The notes beneath the pieces are model-generated. The model was not told the DNA's origin. It did no database searches and saw nothing but the letters and a program-made list of their open reading frames with translations. A stretch of 58,875 bases of DNA from Natrialbaceae archaeon (GTDB lineage Archaea; Halobacteriota; Halobacteria; Halobacteriales; Natrialbaceae), in contig PWMF01000207.1 in assembly GCA_003559215.1 (NCBI GenBank), positions 1 through 58,875 of the forward strand, in the 5' to 3' direction. The first letter of the stretch is position 1, and each line of letters begins with the position of its first letter. Of the stretch, positions 52,052 through 58,875 are shown in pieces. The position numbers and the translations under genes were made by a program.

Positions 52052-52714
52052 ATGAGTTTCGCTATGGCGATCGAAGCGTCGTTCACCGCGACGGAGGGTG
52101 AGTTCCCGCTCGCCGAAGTGTTCTCGAAGTTCCCTGGCGCGCGGATCGAGCTGGATCGCGTCGTTCCGACGAACGACGTGTTGATCCCGTACTTCTGGCT
52201 GCAGGAGGGCGAGTCGTCGGGGATCGATCTCGAGGGAATCGACCATCCCGGGATCGACGACCTCCGGGTCGTCGACGACGTCAACGGGGAGGTGTTCGTC
52301 CGCATCGACTGGGATTTCGAGTACGAGAGCGTCCTCACCGCGATCCTCGAGACCGACGTGGCGCTCGTCTCGGCTGTCGGCAAGGAGGGAAAATGGACGT
52401 TCGAGGTCCGCGGGACCGAGCAGCGAGACGTCTCCGAGTTTCAGTCCTACTGCAAGCGCCACGACATCCCGGTGGAGCTGACCCAGCTCCGCGCGCTCTC
52501 GCCGCTGCAGTCGGGCCAGGAGTACGACCTCACCGACGCCCAGCGGGAGGCGCTGGCGCTGGCGCACGCCCGCGGGTTCTACGACTCGCCGCGGAAAGTC
52601 ACGCAAGCGGAGGTCGCCGACGAGCTCGAGATCACCCGACAGGCGCTGGCTTCCCGTCTCCAGCGCGGGACCAGACGGCTGATCGCGAGCACGTTGATCG
52701 GCCCCTCCGACTAA
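52052..52714 (+). CDS. Bacterio-opsin activator-type HTH_10 regulator
   Basis: 220 residues. N-terminal domain of the archaeal Bat/HTH_10-associated type (MAIEASFTATEGEFPLAEVFSKFPGARIELDRVVPTND, FVRIDWDFEYESVLTAIL), C-terminal HTH_10 LTDAQREALALAHARGFYDSPRKVTQAEVADELEITRQALASRLQRGTRRLI. Small regulators of this shape are numerous in haloarchaea; their targets are mostly unknown. ATG at 52052 selected (MSFAMAIEASF). Confidence 0.9.
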   Translation: MSFAMAIEASFTATEGEFPLAEVFSKFPGARIELDRVVPTNDVLIPYFWLQEGESSGIDLEGIDHPGIDDLRVVDDVNGEVFVRIDWDFEYESVLTAILETDVALVSAVGKEGKWTFEVRGTEQRDVSEFQSYCKRHDIPVELTQLRALSPLQSGQEYDLTDAQREALALAHARGFYDSPRKVTQAEVADELEITRQALASRLQRGTRRLIASTLIGPSD

Positions 52715-52726
52715 TACTTATAAATG
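52715..52726 (+). promoter_or_regulatory. TATA-like box tacttataaatg
   Basis: Strong archaeal TATA-like element immediately after the HTH_10 regulator gene. It lies about 52 bases before the ATG at 52779 and about 158 bases before that at 52885, so it likely drives the small genes at 52779-53130. Confidence 0.6.
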
Positions 52727-52778
52727 CGTTACGAGAGTAAAAGTCAGACTCACTACCGACCCGTACTAACGCTACGGT

Positions 52779-52892
52779 ATGAGGGAAAGCGAGCGCCAGG
52801 TGTCGGCCCGGTTCGACGGGACCGACGCTACGGCCGGGGAAGGGGAAGCAGTCGAGATGAGTACCAGTCACAGCAGGCAAGCCGATGAGTGA
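52779..52892 (+). CDS. Short upstream ORF overlapping the next gene (37 aa)
   Basis: ATG at 52779 starts MRESERQVSARFDGTDATAG, 37 residues ending SHSRQADE with TGA at 52890-52892. The next gene starts at 52885 in another frame inside its end, so the two could be translationally coupled. The TATA-like box upstream fits this start. A shorter start at 52857 (MSTSHSRQADE) is possible. Unknown function. Confidence 0.4.
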   Translation: MRESERQVSARFDGTDATAGEGEAVEMSTSHSRQADE

Positions 52893-53130
52893 GTCGGACG
52901 ATCCGGGGTCGGACGGCGAGCGGGTGGTCGAACGGGAGGAGACCTACGACCACGAGCGACACGGCGAGGTCGAGGTAACGGGTATCTGGAAGGGAATCGA
53001 GGAGGTCGATGGCACGCGCGACGCCGACGAGAACGACGTCTACATCGTTCGCTACTCCACCGAGGAGGACGGAAAAGAGGTCGACGAACTCACCGACACG
53101 CTCGACGAGTTTCTCGCGGCCCTCGAGTAA
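52885..53130 (+). CDS. Acidic small protein, 81 aa
   Basis: MSESDDPGSDGERVVEREETYDHERHGEVEVTGIWKGIEEVDGTRDADENDVYIVRYSTEED-type acidic protein ending FLAALE; it has a probable beta-strand core (VEVTGIWKGI, VYIVRYS). No family recognised. Overlaps the 37-residue ORF. Confidence 0.65.
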   Translation: MSESDDPGSDGERVVEREETYDHERHGEVEVTGIWKGIEEVDGTRDADENDVYIVRYSTEEDGKEVDELTDTLDEFLAALE

Positions 53131-53502
53131 GCCTTCCACACGTTCGCTCGAGGAGGGGGCGACGAACGCGCGTCCGTTCGTTTTTGTTTCGTTCAGGTCG
53201 GGTCGTTGCCAGGAGCCGAAGCACTCTCGAACGCTGTCCCTACCGTCAACGGCGTCGAGCGCCAAAACGAGTGAGAGCGAGTCGGCGGGCAGAACGAGGG
53301 CGAGGACCGATCCGGCCGGGATCGATGCCGACCGACGATAGTCGCTGGGGTAGTGGAAACGGGCCAGACCAGGCTCAACACCGATGAAGCGGTGGAGTAG
53401 AGTATCTACCGGCGATTATTCAAAAGTTAGAACATCACGAGAACTTATCTCGAGAGCGGTAAACAGTAGCTCACGGCACGCTCCCTTCGATCTACACTAC
53501 TC
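53131..53502. other. 372-base intergenic region
   Basis: Begins with a GC-rich piece then a T-run (gttcgtttttgtttcg, about 53179-53194) that could act as a terminator for the upstream genes. The end has attattcaaaagttagaaca (about 53416-53435), a promoter-like stretch some 70-85 bases before the ATG at 53503. No gene or RNA seen. Confidence 0.45.
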
Positions 53503-55485
53503 ATGAGTTCCGAATTCCCACACCTGTTCGACCCCAAAAGCATCGGTCACATCGAACTCCGAAACCGCCTCGTCATGGCGCCGATGGGGACGAATTACGC
53601 CACCGCCTCCGGAGAAGTCACCGACAAACTTCTCGACTACTATGCAGAACGCGCAGCCGGAGGGACCGGACTCGTCACCGTCGGTACCGCGGCCGTCGAG
53701 TACCCGCGGGGACGCGCTATCGTCAACCAGCTCTCGATAGCTGACGACAGTCGCGTCCCGGGGCTCTCGAAGCTCGCCCGGCGTATCAAACAGCACGGGG
53801 CGAACGCGTTCGTACAGCTCCACCACGCCGGCGGCGGAACCACGGTGAAGAAAACCGGCGGCGTCCAACCGGTAGTCAGTTCGAGAGTCGAGAACGCGTA
53901 CAACGCCCGGGATCCTCGGGTCCTCGAGACCGACGCAGTCGAATCGATGGTGGAACGCTTCGTCGACGCCGCAAAACGCGCACGGAAGGCTGGGTTCGAC
54001 GGCGTGGAACTGCACGGTTCACACGGGTACCTCATCCAGGAGTTCATCTCCCCGCGGAACAATCAGCGGGACGACCGCTACGGCGGCGACCTCGACGCTC
54101 GTATGCGGTTCCCGACGGAGATCGTCGAGGGGATTCGGGACGCGGTCGGCGACGACCTCGCGCTGTCGTTCCGGTTGAGCGCCGACGAGTTCGTCGACGG
54201 CGGCTACGGCCTCGAGGAGGCCACACGGATGGCCGAACAGCTCGCCGCGGCCGGCGTCGACGCCTTCAGCGTCACGGTTGGCGCCTACGGCGTGCCGACC
54301 CGCGTCCTCGAGCCGATGAGCTTCGAGGAAGCCTGGCGGTCGCAGTACACCGCAACGATCGGGGAGGCCGTCGACGTCCCCACCATCACCGTCGGGGTGA
54401 TCCGCCAGCCGGAGACGGCCGAGACCGTACTCGCCGACGGCGACGCCGACTTCGTCGCCGTCGGCCGGGGTCACATCGCGGACCCACACTTCGCACGCAA
54501 GGCCCGGGAGGGACGCGTGGCGGAAATCAACCGGTGTATCGGCTGCAACATCGGCTGTATCGGCGAGGGAATCTTCGCCGACAGGGAGATGGGCTGTACG
54601 GTCAATCCGACGGTGGGCCGCGAGCGGGAGTTCGCCACCCTCGAGCCCGCACCGGAGCGCCAGCGGGTGCTCGTCGTCGGCGCCGGGCCGGCGGGGATCC
54701 AGGCGGCTATCCGAAGCGACGACCGGGGACACGACGTCACGCTGTACGATGCGGCCGAGGAGGTAGGCGGCCAGCTCCACCTCGCGGCCGCTCCGCCCGG
54801 AAAGGAAAAAAACCGATGGTACCTCGAGTATCTGGAGACGCAGCTCGAGCGTCGTCAGGTCGACGTCCGGCTGGGGGAGCACGTCGACCGACCGACGGTC
54901 GAAGCGGTCGAGCCCGACGCCGTCGTCGTGGCGACCGGTGCCAGCCCTCGCGGGATCAGCGTTCCGGGAGCCGACGGATCCCACGTCGTCCAGTCGTGGG
55001 ACGTCATCGACGGCTCCGTTTCGGTCGACGACGAGTCGGTGGTCGTCGTCGGTGGCGGCGACGTGGGCTGTGACACGGCCGGGTTCCTGGCCGAGCGGGG
55101 CTGTGAAGTCACCGTGGTCGAGCAAACCGATCGGATCGCGCCGGACAAAGAACGGATCAGCCGCATCGACGTGCTCCAGACTCTCGAGTCGACCGACAAC
55201 GTCGCACTCGTCACGGGAGAGACGGTGTTATCCATCGAAGAGGACGCCGTGACCACCGTCCGTCCCGACGGCTCGGAGGCCGCCTACGAGGCCGACCGAG
55301 TGGTGCTTGCGGTAGGACACGAGCCGAACGACGGTCTCGCCGACGAACTCGAGGAGTACCCCGCGCCTGTCTACGTCGTCGGCGACGCTCGGGAGTCCCG
55401 AGACGTCTATCGTGCGACCCTCGACGGCACCGAGGCCGGCATCTCGATCGGCGACCCGTACCGGACCTTCAGCCCGCGGTCGTGA
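53503..55485 (+). CDS. Old-yellow-enzyme/2,4-dienoyl-CoA reductase-family flavoprotein
   Basis: 660-residue three-domain reductase like FadH/trimethylamine dehydrogenase. N-terminal OYE TIM barrel (FDPKSIGHIELRNRLVMAPMGTNYA, FMN) about 1-340; iron-sulfur cysteines C345, C348, C352 and C365 (CIGC, then C, and DREMGC) bind 4Fe-4S; then a FAD/NAD domain with VLVVGAGPAGIQAAI and VVVVGGGDVGCDTAGFL. It likely reduces an enone or enoyl-CoA with NAD(P)H; with thiolase and racemase nearby elsewhere in the window, lipid or terpenoid breakdown is plausible. Substrate not certain. Confidence 0.9.
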   Translation: MSSEFPHLFDPKSIGHIELRNRLVMAPMGTNYATASGEVTDKLLDYYAERAAGGTGLVTVGTAAVEYPRGRAIVNQLSIADDSRVPGLSKLARRIKQHGANAFVQLHHAGGGTTVKKTGGVQPVVSSRVENAYNARDPRVLETDAVESMVERFVDAAKRARKAGFDGVELHGSHGYLIQEFISPRNNQRDDRYGGDLDARMRFPTEIVEGIRDAVGDDLALSFRLSADEFVDGGYGLEEATRMAEQLAAAGVDAFSVTVGAYGVPTRVLEPMSFEEAWRSQYTATIGEAVDVPTITVGVIRQPETAETVLADGDADFVAVGRGHIADPHFARKAREGRVAEINRCIGCNIGCIGEGIFADREMGCTVNPTVGREREFATLEPAPERQRVLVVGAGPAGIQAAIRSDDRGHDVTLYDAAEEVGGQLHLAAAPPGKEKNRWYLEYLETQLERRQVDVRLGEHVDRPTVEAVEPDAVVVATGASPRGISVPGADGSHVVQSWDVIDGSVSVDDESVVVVGGGDVGCDTAGFLAERGCEVTVVEQTDRIAPDKERISRIDVLQTLESTDNVALVTGETVLSIEEDAVTTVRPDGSEAAYEADRVVLAVGHEPNDGLADELEEYPAPVYVVGDARESRDVYRATLDGTEAGISIGDPYRTFSPRS

Positions 55486-55672
55486 CGCACACCCGACCGT
55501 GACCGGGAGCTCCCGTCGCCGGGTGTCGGCGGGCGACCCGAGGATAGAACCACGCGACCGCGTCCCACTCGCCGAGACCCGAGCGACTGGTCCGCACCGG
55601 ATCGGCCCACGATTCTACGGCGCTGGAAACCGGGCCGCCATACTATGATCGGCGGCAGCGTAGATGCGGCCC

Positions 55673-56614
55673 ATGTCGTATCCGATCCGCGTCGCAGACG
55701 TCATGAGCACGCCGGTAGTCACGGCTGCGCCGAACGAGACGGTCGCCGACGCCGCGGGGACCCTCCTCGAGGAGGACATCAACTCGGTCGTGATCGTCGA
55801 GGCCGACGAGGCCGACGAGGTCCACGAGGTCGTTGGCATCGCCACCGGAACGGATCTCATTCGGGCGCTCGACCGGAGCGAGTCGCCGCGCGAAAGGCTA
55901 CTGGCGGACGTCATGTCCGCGCCGGTCGCGACGACCGATCCGGCCGCTGAACTCAAAGACGCCCTCGAGACCATGCACGACCACGGGGTGGCGCGGCTGG
56001 TCGTCGTCGAGGACGGTCGTCTCGTCGGCCTGGTGAGTACCGACGACGTGATCCGGTACGCTCCGCAGGTCTTTCACCGTCGGACGCTCACTGCCGACGC
56101 CGAGTCGACGCCCCAGTACCGCGCCAGACAGGAGACCGAGTACGAGCACGCCGACTGGACGTTCGAGTGTTCGACGGTCTCCGCCGACGGGCTGAGCGTT
56201 GGCGACCGGGCGGAGTTCTCGAAGCAGATCTCGGAGGCGGACGTGCGGTCGTTCGCGACGGCGTCGGGCGACACCAACCGCCTGCACCTCGACGAGCGCT
56301 ACGCGGGCGAGACGCGATTCGGCCGACGAATCGCCCACGGGACCCTCGTGAGCGGGCTCATCAGTGCCGCCCTCGCCAGGCTCCCGGGGGTCACCATCTA
56401 CGTCTCCCAGGACCTGGCGTTTCTGGGGCCGGTCGACATCGGCGAGCGCGTCACGGCGGTCTGTGAGATCGTCGGCGAGATCGGCGACCGAAAGTTCGAA
56501 CTGACGACCGACGTCCTCGATTCGGACGGCGAACGGGTCATCGAGGGGGAGGCAACGGTGCTCGTCGACGACTCGCCCGAGACGGCGACCGTCGAGGTCG
56601 AAGCGATCGCCTAG
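55673..56614 (+). CDS. CBS-CBS-MaoC fusion protein, predicted regulated enoyl-CoA hydratase
   Basis: 313 residues. Tandem CBS domains (VADVMSTPVVTAAPNETVADAAGTLLEEDINSVVI about 7-65; LLADVMSAPVATTDPAAELKDALETM about 77-130) precede a hot-dog hydratase domain (about 170-313) with the (R)-specific enoyl-CoA hydratase/MaoC signature SGDTNRLHLDERYA; D200 and H205 are the catalytic pair. CBS pairs commonly sense adenine nucleotides, so the hydratase may be controlled by energy charge. ATG at 55673 (MSYPIRVAD) preferred. It follows the dienoyl-CoA-reductase-like gene by 187 bases. Confidence 0.87.
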   Translation: MSYPIRVADVMSTPVVTAAPNETVADAAGTLLEEDINSVVIVEADEADEVHEVVGIATGTDLIRALDRSESPRERLLADVMSAPVATTDPAAELKDALETMHDHGVARLVVVEDGRLVGLVSTDDVIRYAPQVFHRRTLTADAESTPQYRARQETEYEHADWTFECSTVSADGLSVGDRAEFSKQISEADVRSFATASGDTNRLHLDERYAGETRFGRRIAHGTLVSGLISAALARLPGVTIYVSQDLAFLGPVDIGERVTAVCEIVGEIGDRKFELTTDVLDSDGERVIEGEATVLVDDSPETATVEVEAIA

Positions 56615-56654
56615 GAAGGGTCATCGTCGCGGAGTGCCGTGGACGCGAGGTCAC

Positions 56655-56966
56655 TCAGGATACGGACACGGACTCTTTCGAGTCCCGCAACGCGCGGACC
56701 CCGTAGTAGAGCCCGCCGACGACCGTCGCGATCCCGTAGCAGACGACAGTGAAGGGAATCCAGTATATCCAGAGACTGTACTGTGGGAGCACGTAGCTCC
56801 CGACGACGGTCATCGCGAGCAAGAGCGCATATCCCGGCGCCGCGAACGGCGTCATCAGCCGGGTGTCGAGAACGCCGAGAGCCAGGGGAACGAACAGCAG
56901 GCAGAACACGACGACCGTCGCGGGTCCAAGCAGGACCCGAACCGCGAACTCGCGGTACTCGTTCAT
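56655..56966 (-). CDS. Three-span membrane protein coupled to the exported hydrolase
   Basis: 103 residues, MNEYREFAVRVLLGPATVVVF with three hydrophobic helices (about 9-30, 43-60, 65-88) and a charged tail. Its ATG at 56966 overlaps the stop of the upstream hydrolase gene by 4 bases (ATGA), so the two are translationally coupled. Role unknown, perhaps membrane partner or adjacent function. Confidence 0.75.
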   Translation of the reverse strand: MNEYREFAVRVLLGPATVVVFCLLFVPLALGVLDTRLMTPFAAPGYALLLAMTVVGSYVLPQYSLWIYWIPFTVVCYGIATVVGGLYYGVRALRDSKESVSVS

Positions 56967-57772
56967 GCGATCCGCTCGAGACCGTAGCGCTCGAGCAGCC
57001 GTTCGGTGATCGCTTCCGTCCAGCGCACCTGCGTCGCCGGGTCGAGCATGAAGTCCGTGAGCTCGACGAGAAAGCCGGGTCGCTCGAGATCGCCGCCGAC
57101 CTTGTGGATCAACAGCGGGTTCGAGCCGGTCAGCGTGTTCCCCATCGTGAACCGATGAGGAAGCATGAGCCGCGGGACGTGTTCGTCGTTCATGTGCTCG
57201 ATTACCGCCCTGGCGTCGGCGGGCGCGTCGCCCGCTCCCGTCGGAAAGATCGCCTGCCCGACCCACTGGCCGTGCGTGTCGTAGATCCCTCGAGAGCGAT
57301 GCAGGTCGAGAACGACGTCCGGATCGTAGCGTTCGACTTCCGCCCACAGCGCCCGGGCAAGCTCGGTCGTCGGCTCCTCTCCGGAGGGGAACTTCCGGTT
57401 CAGGTCTCCCTCCGGACCGTCGCGGGTGTTTCGCTCGACGGCGGCGATCTCCGCCCAGGGAATCACGACCAGCGTCCCCCTATCGATTCCCCAGCCGATG
57501 ATCTCCTCCGCGGCCCGGTAGCCGTTCGTCTCGCCGCCGTGGATCCCGCCGAAGACGATCGCCGTCGGACCCGACTCCGGGGCCTCGAGTTCGAACAGCG
57601 GCGTCTCGCGGTCGGTCCCTTCCATGATCGAGCGAGTCTCGAGGTTCATCGACGGGTGCGGGGAGGCGGGCTCGCCCGGTCCCGACGACTCGCCCCTCGA
57701 GCGGAGGACGCTCGCGCCCGCGACCAGCCCGACGGTCGCGGCCCCGGCGCCGAGCACCGTCCGTCTCTTCAT
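56963..57772 (-). CDS. Tat-exported aspartoacylase/succinylglutamate desuccinylase-like zinc hydrolase
   Basis: 269-residue precursor with MKRRTVLGAGAATVGLVAGA signal. Zinc motif GGIHGGETNG (H78, E81); N125-R126 in GDLNRKFPSG; H158 in LDLHRSRGIYD as third metal ligand. This is the AstE/ASPA/M14-like deacylase fold. The likely substrate is an N-acyl or peptidic extracellular compound. ATG at 57772 chosen; a leaderless promoter at 57795-57806. The downstream small membrane gene is coupled. Confidence 0.85.
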   Translation of the reverse strand: MKRRTVLGAGAATVGLVAGASVLRSRGESSGPGEPASPHPSMNLETRSIMEGTDRETPLFELEAPESGPTAIVFGGIHGGETNGYRAAEEIIGWGIDRGTLVVIPWAEIAAVERNTRDGPEGDLNRKFPSGEEPTTELARALWAEVERYDPDVVLDLHRSRGIYDTHGQWVGQAIFPTGAGDAPADARAVIEHMNDEHVPRLMLPHRFTMGNTLTGSNPLLIHKVGGDLERPGFLVELTDFMLDPATQVRWTEAITERLLERYGLERIA

Positions 57773-57794
57773 GCGTGTTCCTTCTCGAGCGCAC

Positions 57795-57806
57795 GAAAAT
57801 AAATAG
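57795..57806 (-). promoter_or_regulatory. TATA-like box for the exported hydrolase
   Basis: Minus strand CTATTTATTTTC lies 23-34 bases upstream of the ATG at 57772, a leaderless arrangement. Confidence 0.6.
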
Positions 57807-57960
57807 CCCGCCCCGGCGAACTCGACGAGTTCGATATCGCCGTTCCAGCCGTCGGTGATAGTCGGGTCCTTCCTTCGTCGGGAACGGCGCCGTCGGTGAG
57901 ACGCTATGCGGGCAGCGAGCGTCTCGCGGATCGGGCCGCGAACTGGGTAGCCACTTCTCC

Positions 57961-58875
57961 TCACCAACCGCCGAAGCAGCCTCGAATGCGCTCCGGATCG
58001 TCGTACGCCTCGAGCGCTAACAACAGCTTGATCCGAGCTTTGTGGGCGGGGAGGTCATCGCCGCTAATGGCGCCGTAGCCCTGGAGCGTCTCGCCCCCGC
58101 CGTTACCGTAGATCGCGCTGAGCGGACCGGCGTGCGATCGCGACGTCACGACGACGGGGATCCCGCTATCGATCGCGTCCCGCACAGCGTCGCTCAGCGT
58201 CTCGCTCGTGTTTCCAAGACCGAACCCGTCGAGGACGATCCCGCCGGCGTCCTCCTCGATCGCGAACCGGAGCTGTCGGTCGCTCATCCCCTGTCCGGAG
58301 GCGACGATCGGGACGGTCCGGTCCGGACGCAGCGCGCCGATCGACTCGGAGTAGCTTCGCGGCTCCCGGTACAGCCGAACGTCGTCGCGGGTGAACTGCG
58401 CGATCGGACCCTTGTCGGGCGACTCGAACGTCTCGAGCTTGCGCGTGTGACCCTTCGTCACGTCGCGAGCCGCATGTAACTCCTCGTTGAACGCGACGTA
58501 GACGCCGCTTCGGATCTCGTCGTGGGTCGCGGCACGAAACGACGTCACGAGGTTTGCGGGTCCGTCGGTGCTCACCTCGTCGGGGCGGCGCTGGGCGCCG
58601 GTGAAGACGATCGGAACCTCCAGATCCAGCGCGAGATCGAGGTGGTACGCCGACTCCTCCATCGTGTCGGTGCCGTGGGTGACGACGATCCCGTCGGCGA
58701 CGTCCTCCACTTCCCGCGCTTTCTCGCCGAGGTCGGCGACGTGCTCCTGCTCGAGGTTGAAGCTCCCGAGCTGGGTGACCTGGTCGACCAGGATCTCGTC
58801 GGCGTACTCGTTCAGTTCCGGCACCGACTCGATCAGCGCCTCGCCGCTTTCGGACGGCGAGGCGCCGCCGTCGCC
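57961..58875 (-). CDS. L-asparaginase (N-terminus outside window)
   Basis: Amidohydrolase of the type I/II asparaginase fold converting L-asparagine to aspartate and ammonia. The visible 304 residues run from GDGGASPSESGEALIESVPEL at the edge to the stop at 57961. HGTDTMEESAYHLDLAL carries the catalytic Thr/Asp, TGAQRRPDEVSTDGPANL and GLGNTSETLSDAVRDAIDSGIPVVVTSRSHAGPLS are standard. The first Thr (TGGTIA) region is outside the window. A GTG at 58824 in frame is not the true start. Confidence 0.93.
   Translation of the reverse strand, partial: GDGGASPSESGEALIESVPELNEYADEILVDQVTQLGSFNLEQEHVADLGEKAREVEDVADGIVVTHGTDTMEESAYHLDLALDLEVPIVFTGAQRRPDEVSTDGPANLVTSFRAATHDEIRSGVYVAFNEELHAARDVTKGHTRKLETFESPDKGPIAQFTRDDVRLYREPRSYSESIGALRPDRTVPIVASGQGMSDRQLRFAIEEDAGGIVLDGFGLGNTSETLSDAVRDAIDSGIPVVVTSRSHAGPLSAIYGNGGGETLQGYGAISGDDLPAHKARIKLLLALEAYDDPERIRGCFGGW

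Noticed and set aside
53131-53502. A gene in the gap before the dienoyl-CoA-reductase-like gene
   Set aside because: Open frames of about 60 codons on either strand have no coding character or start signal.
1-58875. tRNA, rRNA or CRISPR arrays
   Set aside because: No TΨC-like GTTC-AAT tRNA arm or acceptor-stem pairs, no rRNA-like conserved runs, and no regularly spaced repeats were seen by eye; a tRNAscan or CRISPR finder run was not possible here.

Overview
The window is GC-rich DNA (about two thirds G+C) from a halophilic archaeon (class Halobacteria). Four things support this: strongly acidic predicted proteins, archaeal TATA-like boxes about 25-35 bases upstream of leaderless starts, twin-arginine signal peptides, and typical haloarchaeal families (bacterioruberin enzymes, bacterio-opsin-activator HTH regulators, Get3/ArsA, DUF2270, DUF6517, PRC-barrel proteins). 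The order Natrialbales is plausible from the base and codon style, but I cannot name a genus. I saw no rRNA, tRNA, CRISPR array or complete insertion sequence.

Left part (1-13 kb): a partial short-chain dehydrogenase, then the C50 carotenoid (bacterioruberin) genes crtD-lyeJ-cruF on the + strand, facing a divergently organised crtB (phytoene synthase). An ornithine-cyclodeaminase-family gene, msrB, small zinc-ribbon genes, a BrkB-type membrane protein and a 951-residue Bat-like sensor-regulator follow. Bat proteins control bacterio-opsin and carotenoid genes in Halobacterium, so its closeness to crtB is suggestive.

Middle part (13-42 kb) is mostly core and metabolic genes: NAD(P)HX dehydratase, a class V aminotransferase, archaeal YchF GTPase, CstA, Get3/ArsA with a coupled small protein, a CobW metallochaperone with a His-rich loop, TMEM175-like channel, polyamine-synthase-like protein, class III aminotransferase, thiolase, an AMACR-like CoA transferase, a gamma-carbonic-anhydrase-like protein, an F420-type oxidoreductase, two PRC-barrel proteins, an eRF1/Vms1-type (baeRF) protein, and a divergent transporter/regulator pair with tandem palindromes between them. 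An 86-bp hairpin element (MITE) sits between cobW and an SRPBCC gene and supplies that gene's last codons and stop.

Right part (42-59 kb) holds several decayed genes: a purine permease reduced to its two ends beside an intact purine phosphoribosyltransferase, a YdjM/DUF457 gene with its middle missing, and a Tat-exported M14 carboxypeptidase with a one-base frameshift. Intact genes include GldA glycerol dehydrogenase, a phytoene-desaturase-like oxidoreductase, PAP2 phosphatase, another bacterio-opsin-activator HTH regulator, a dienoyl-CoA-reductase-like flavoenzyme, an unusual CBS-CBS-MaoC fusion, a Tat-exported aspartoacylase-like hydrolase and a partial L-asparaginase at the right edge.

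No obviously new multi-gene system stands out. The best leads are the baeRF protein lacking the stop-codon-reading motif, the CBS-MaoC fusion, the gamma-CA with missing zinc ligand, the MITE that rewrites a gene end, and the cluster of internally deleted genes.
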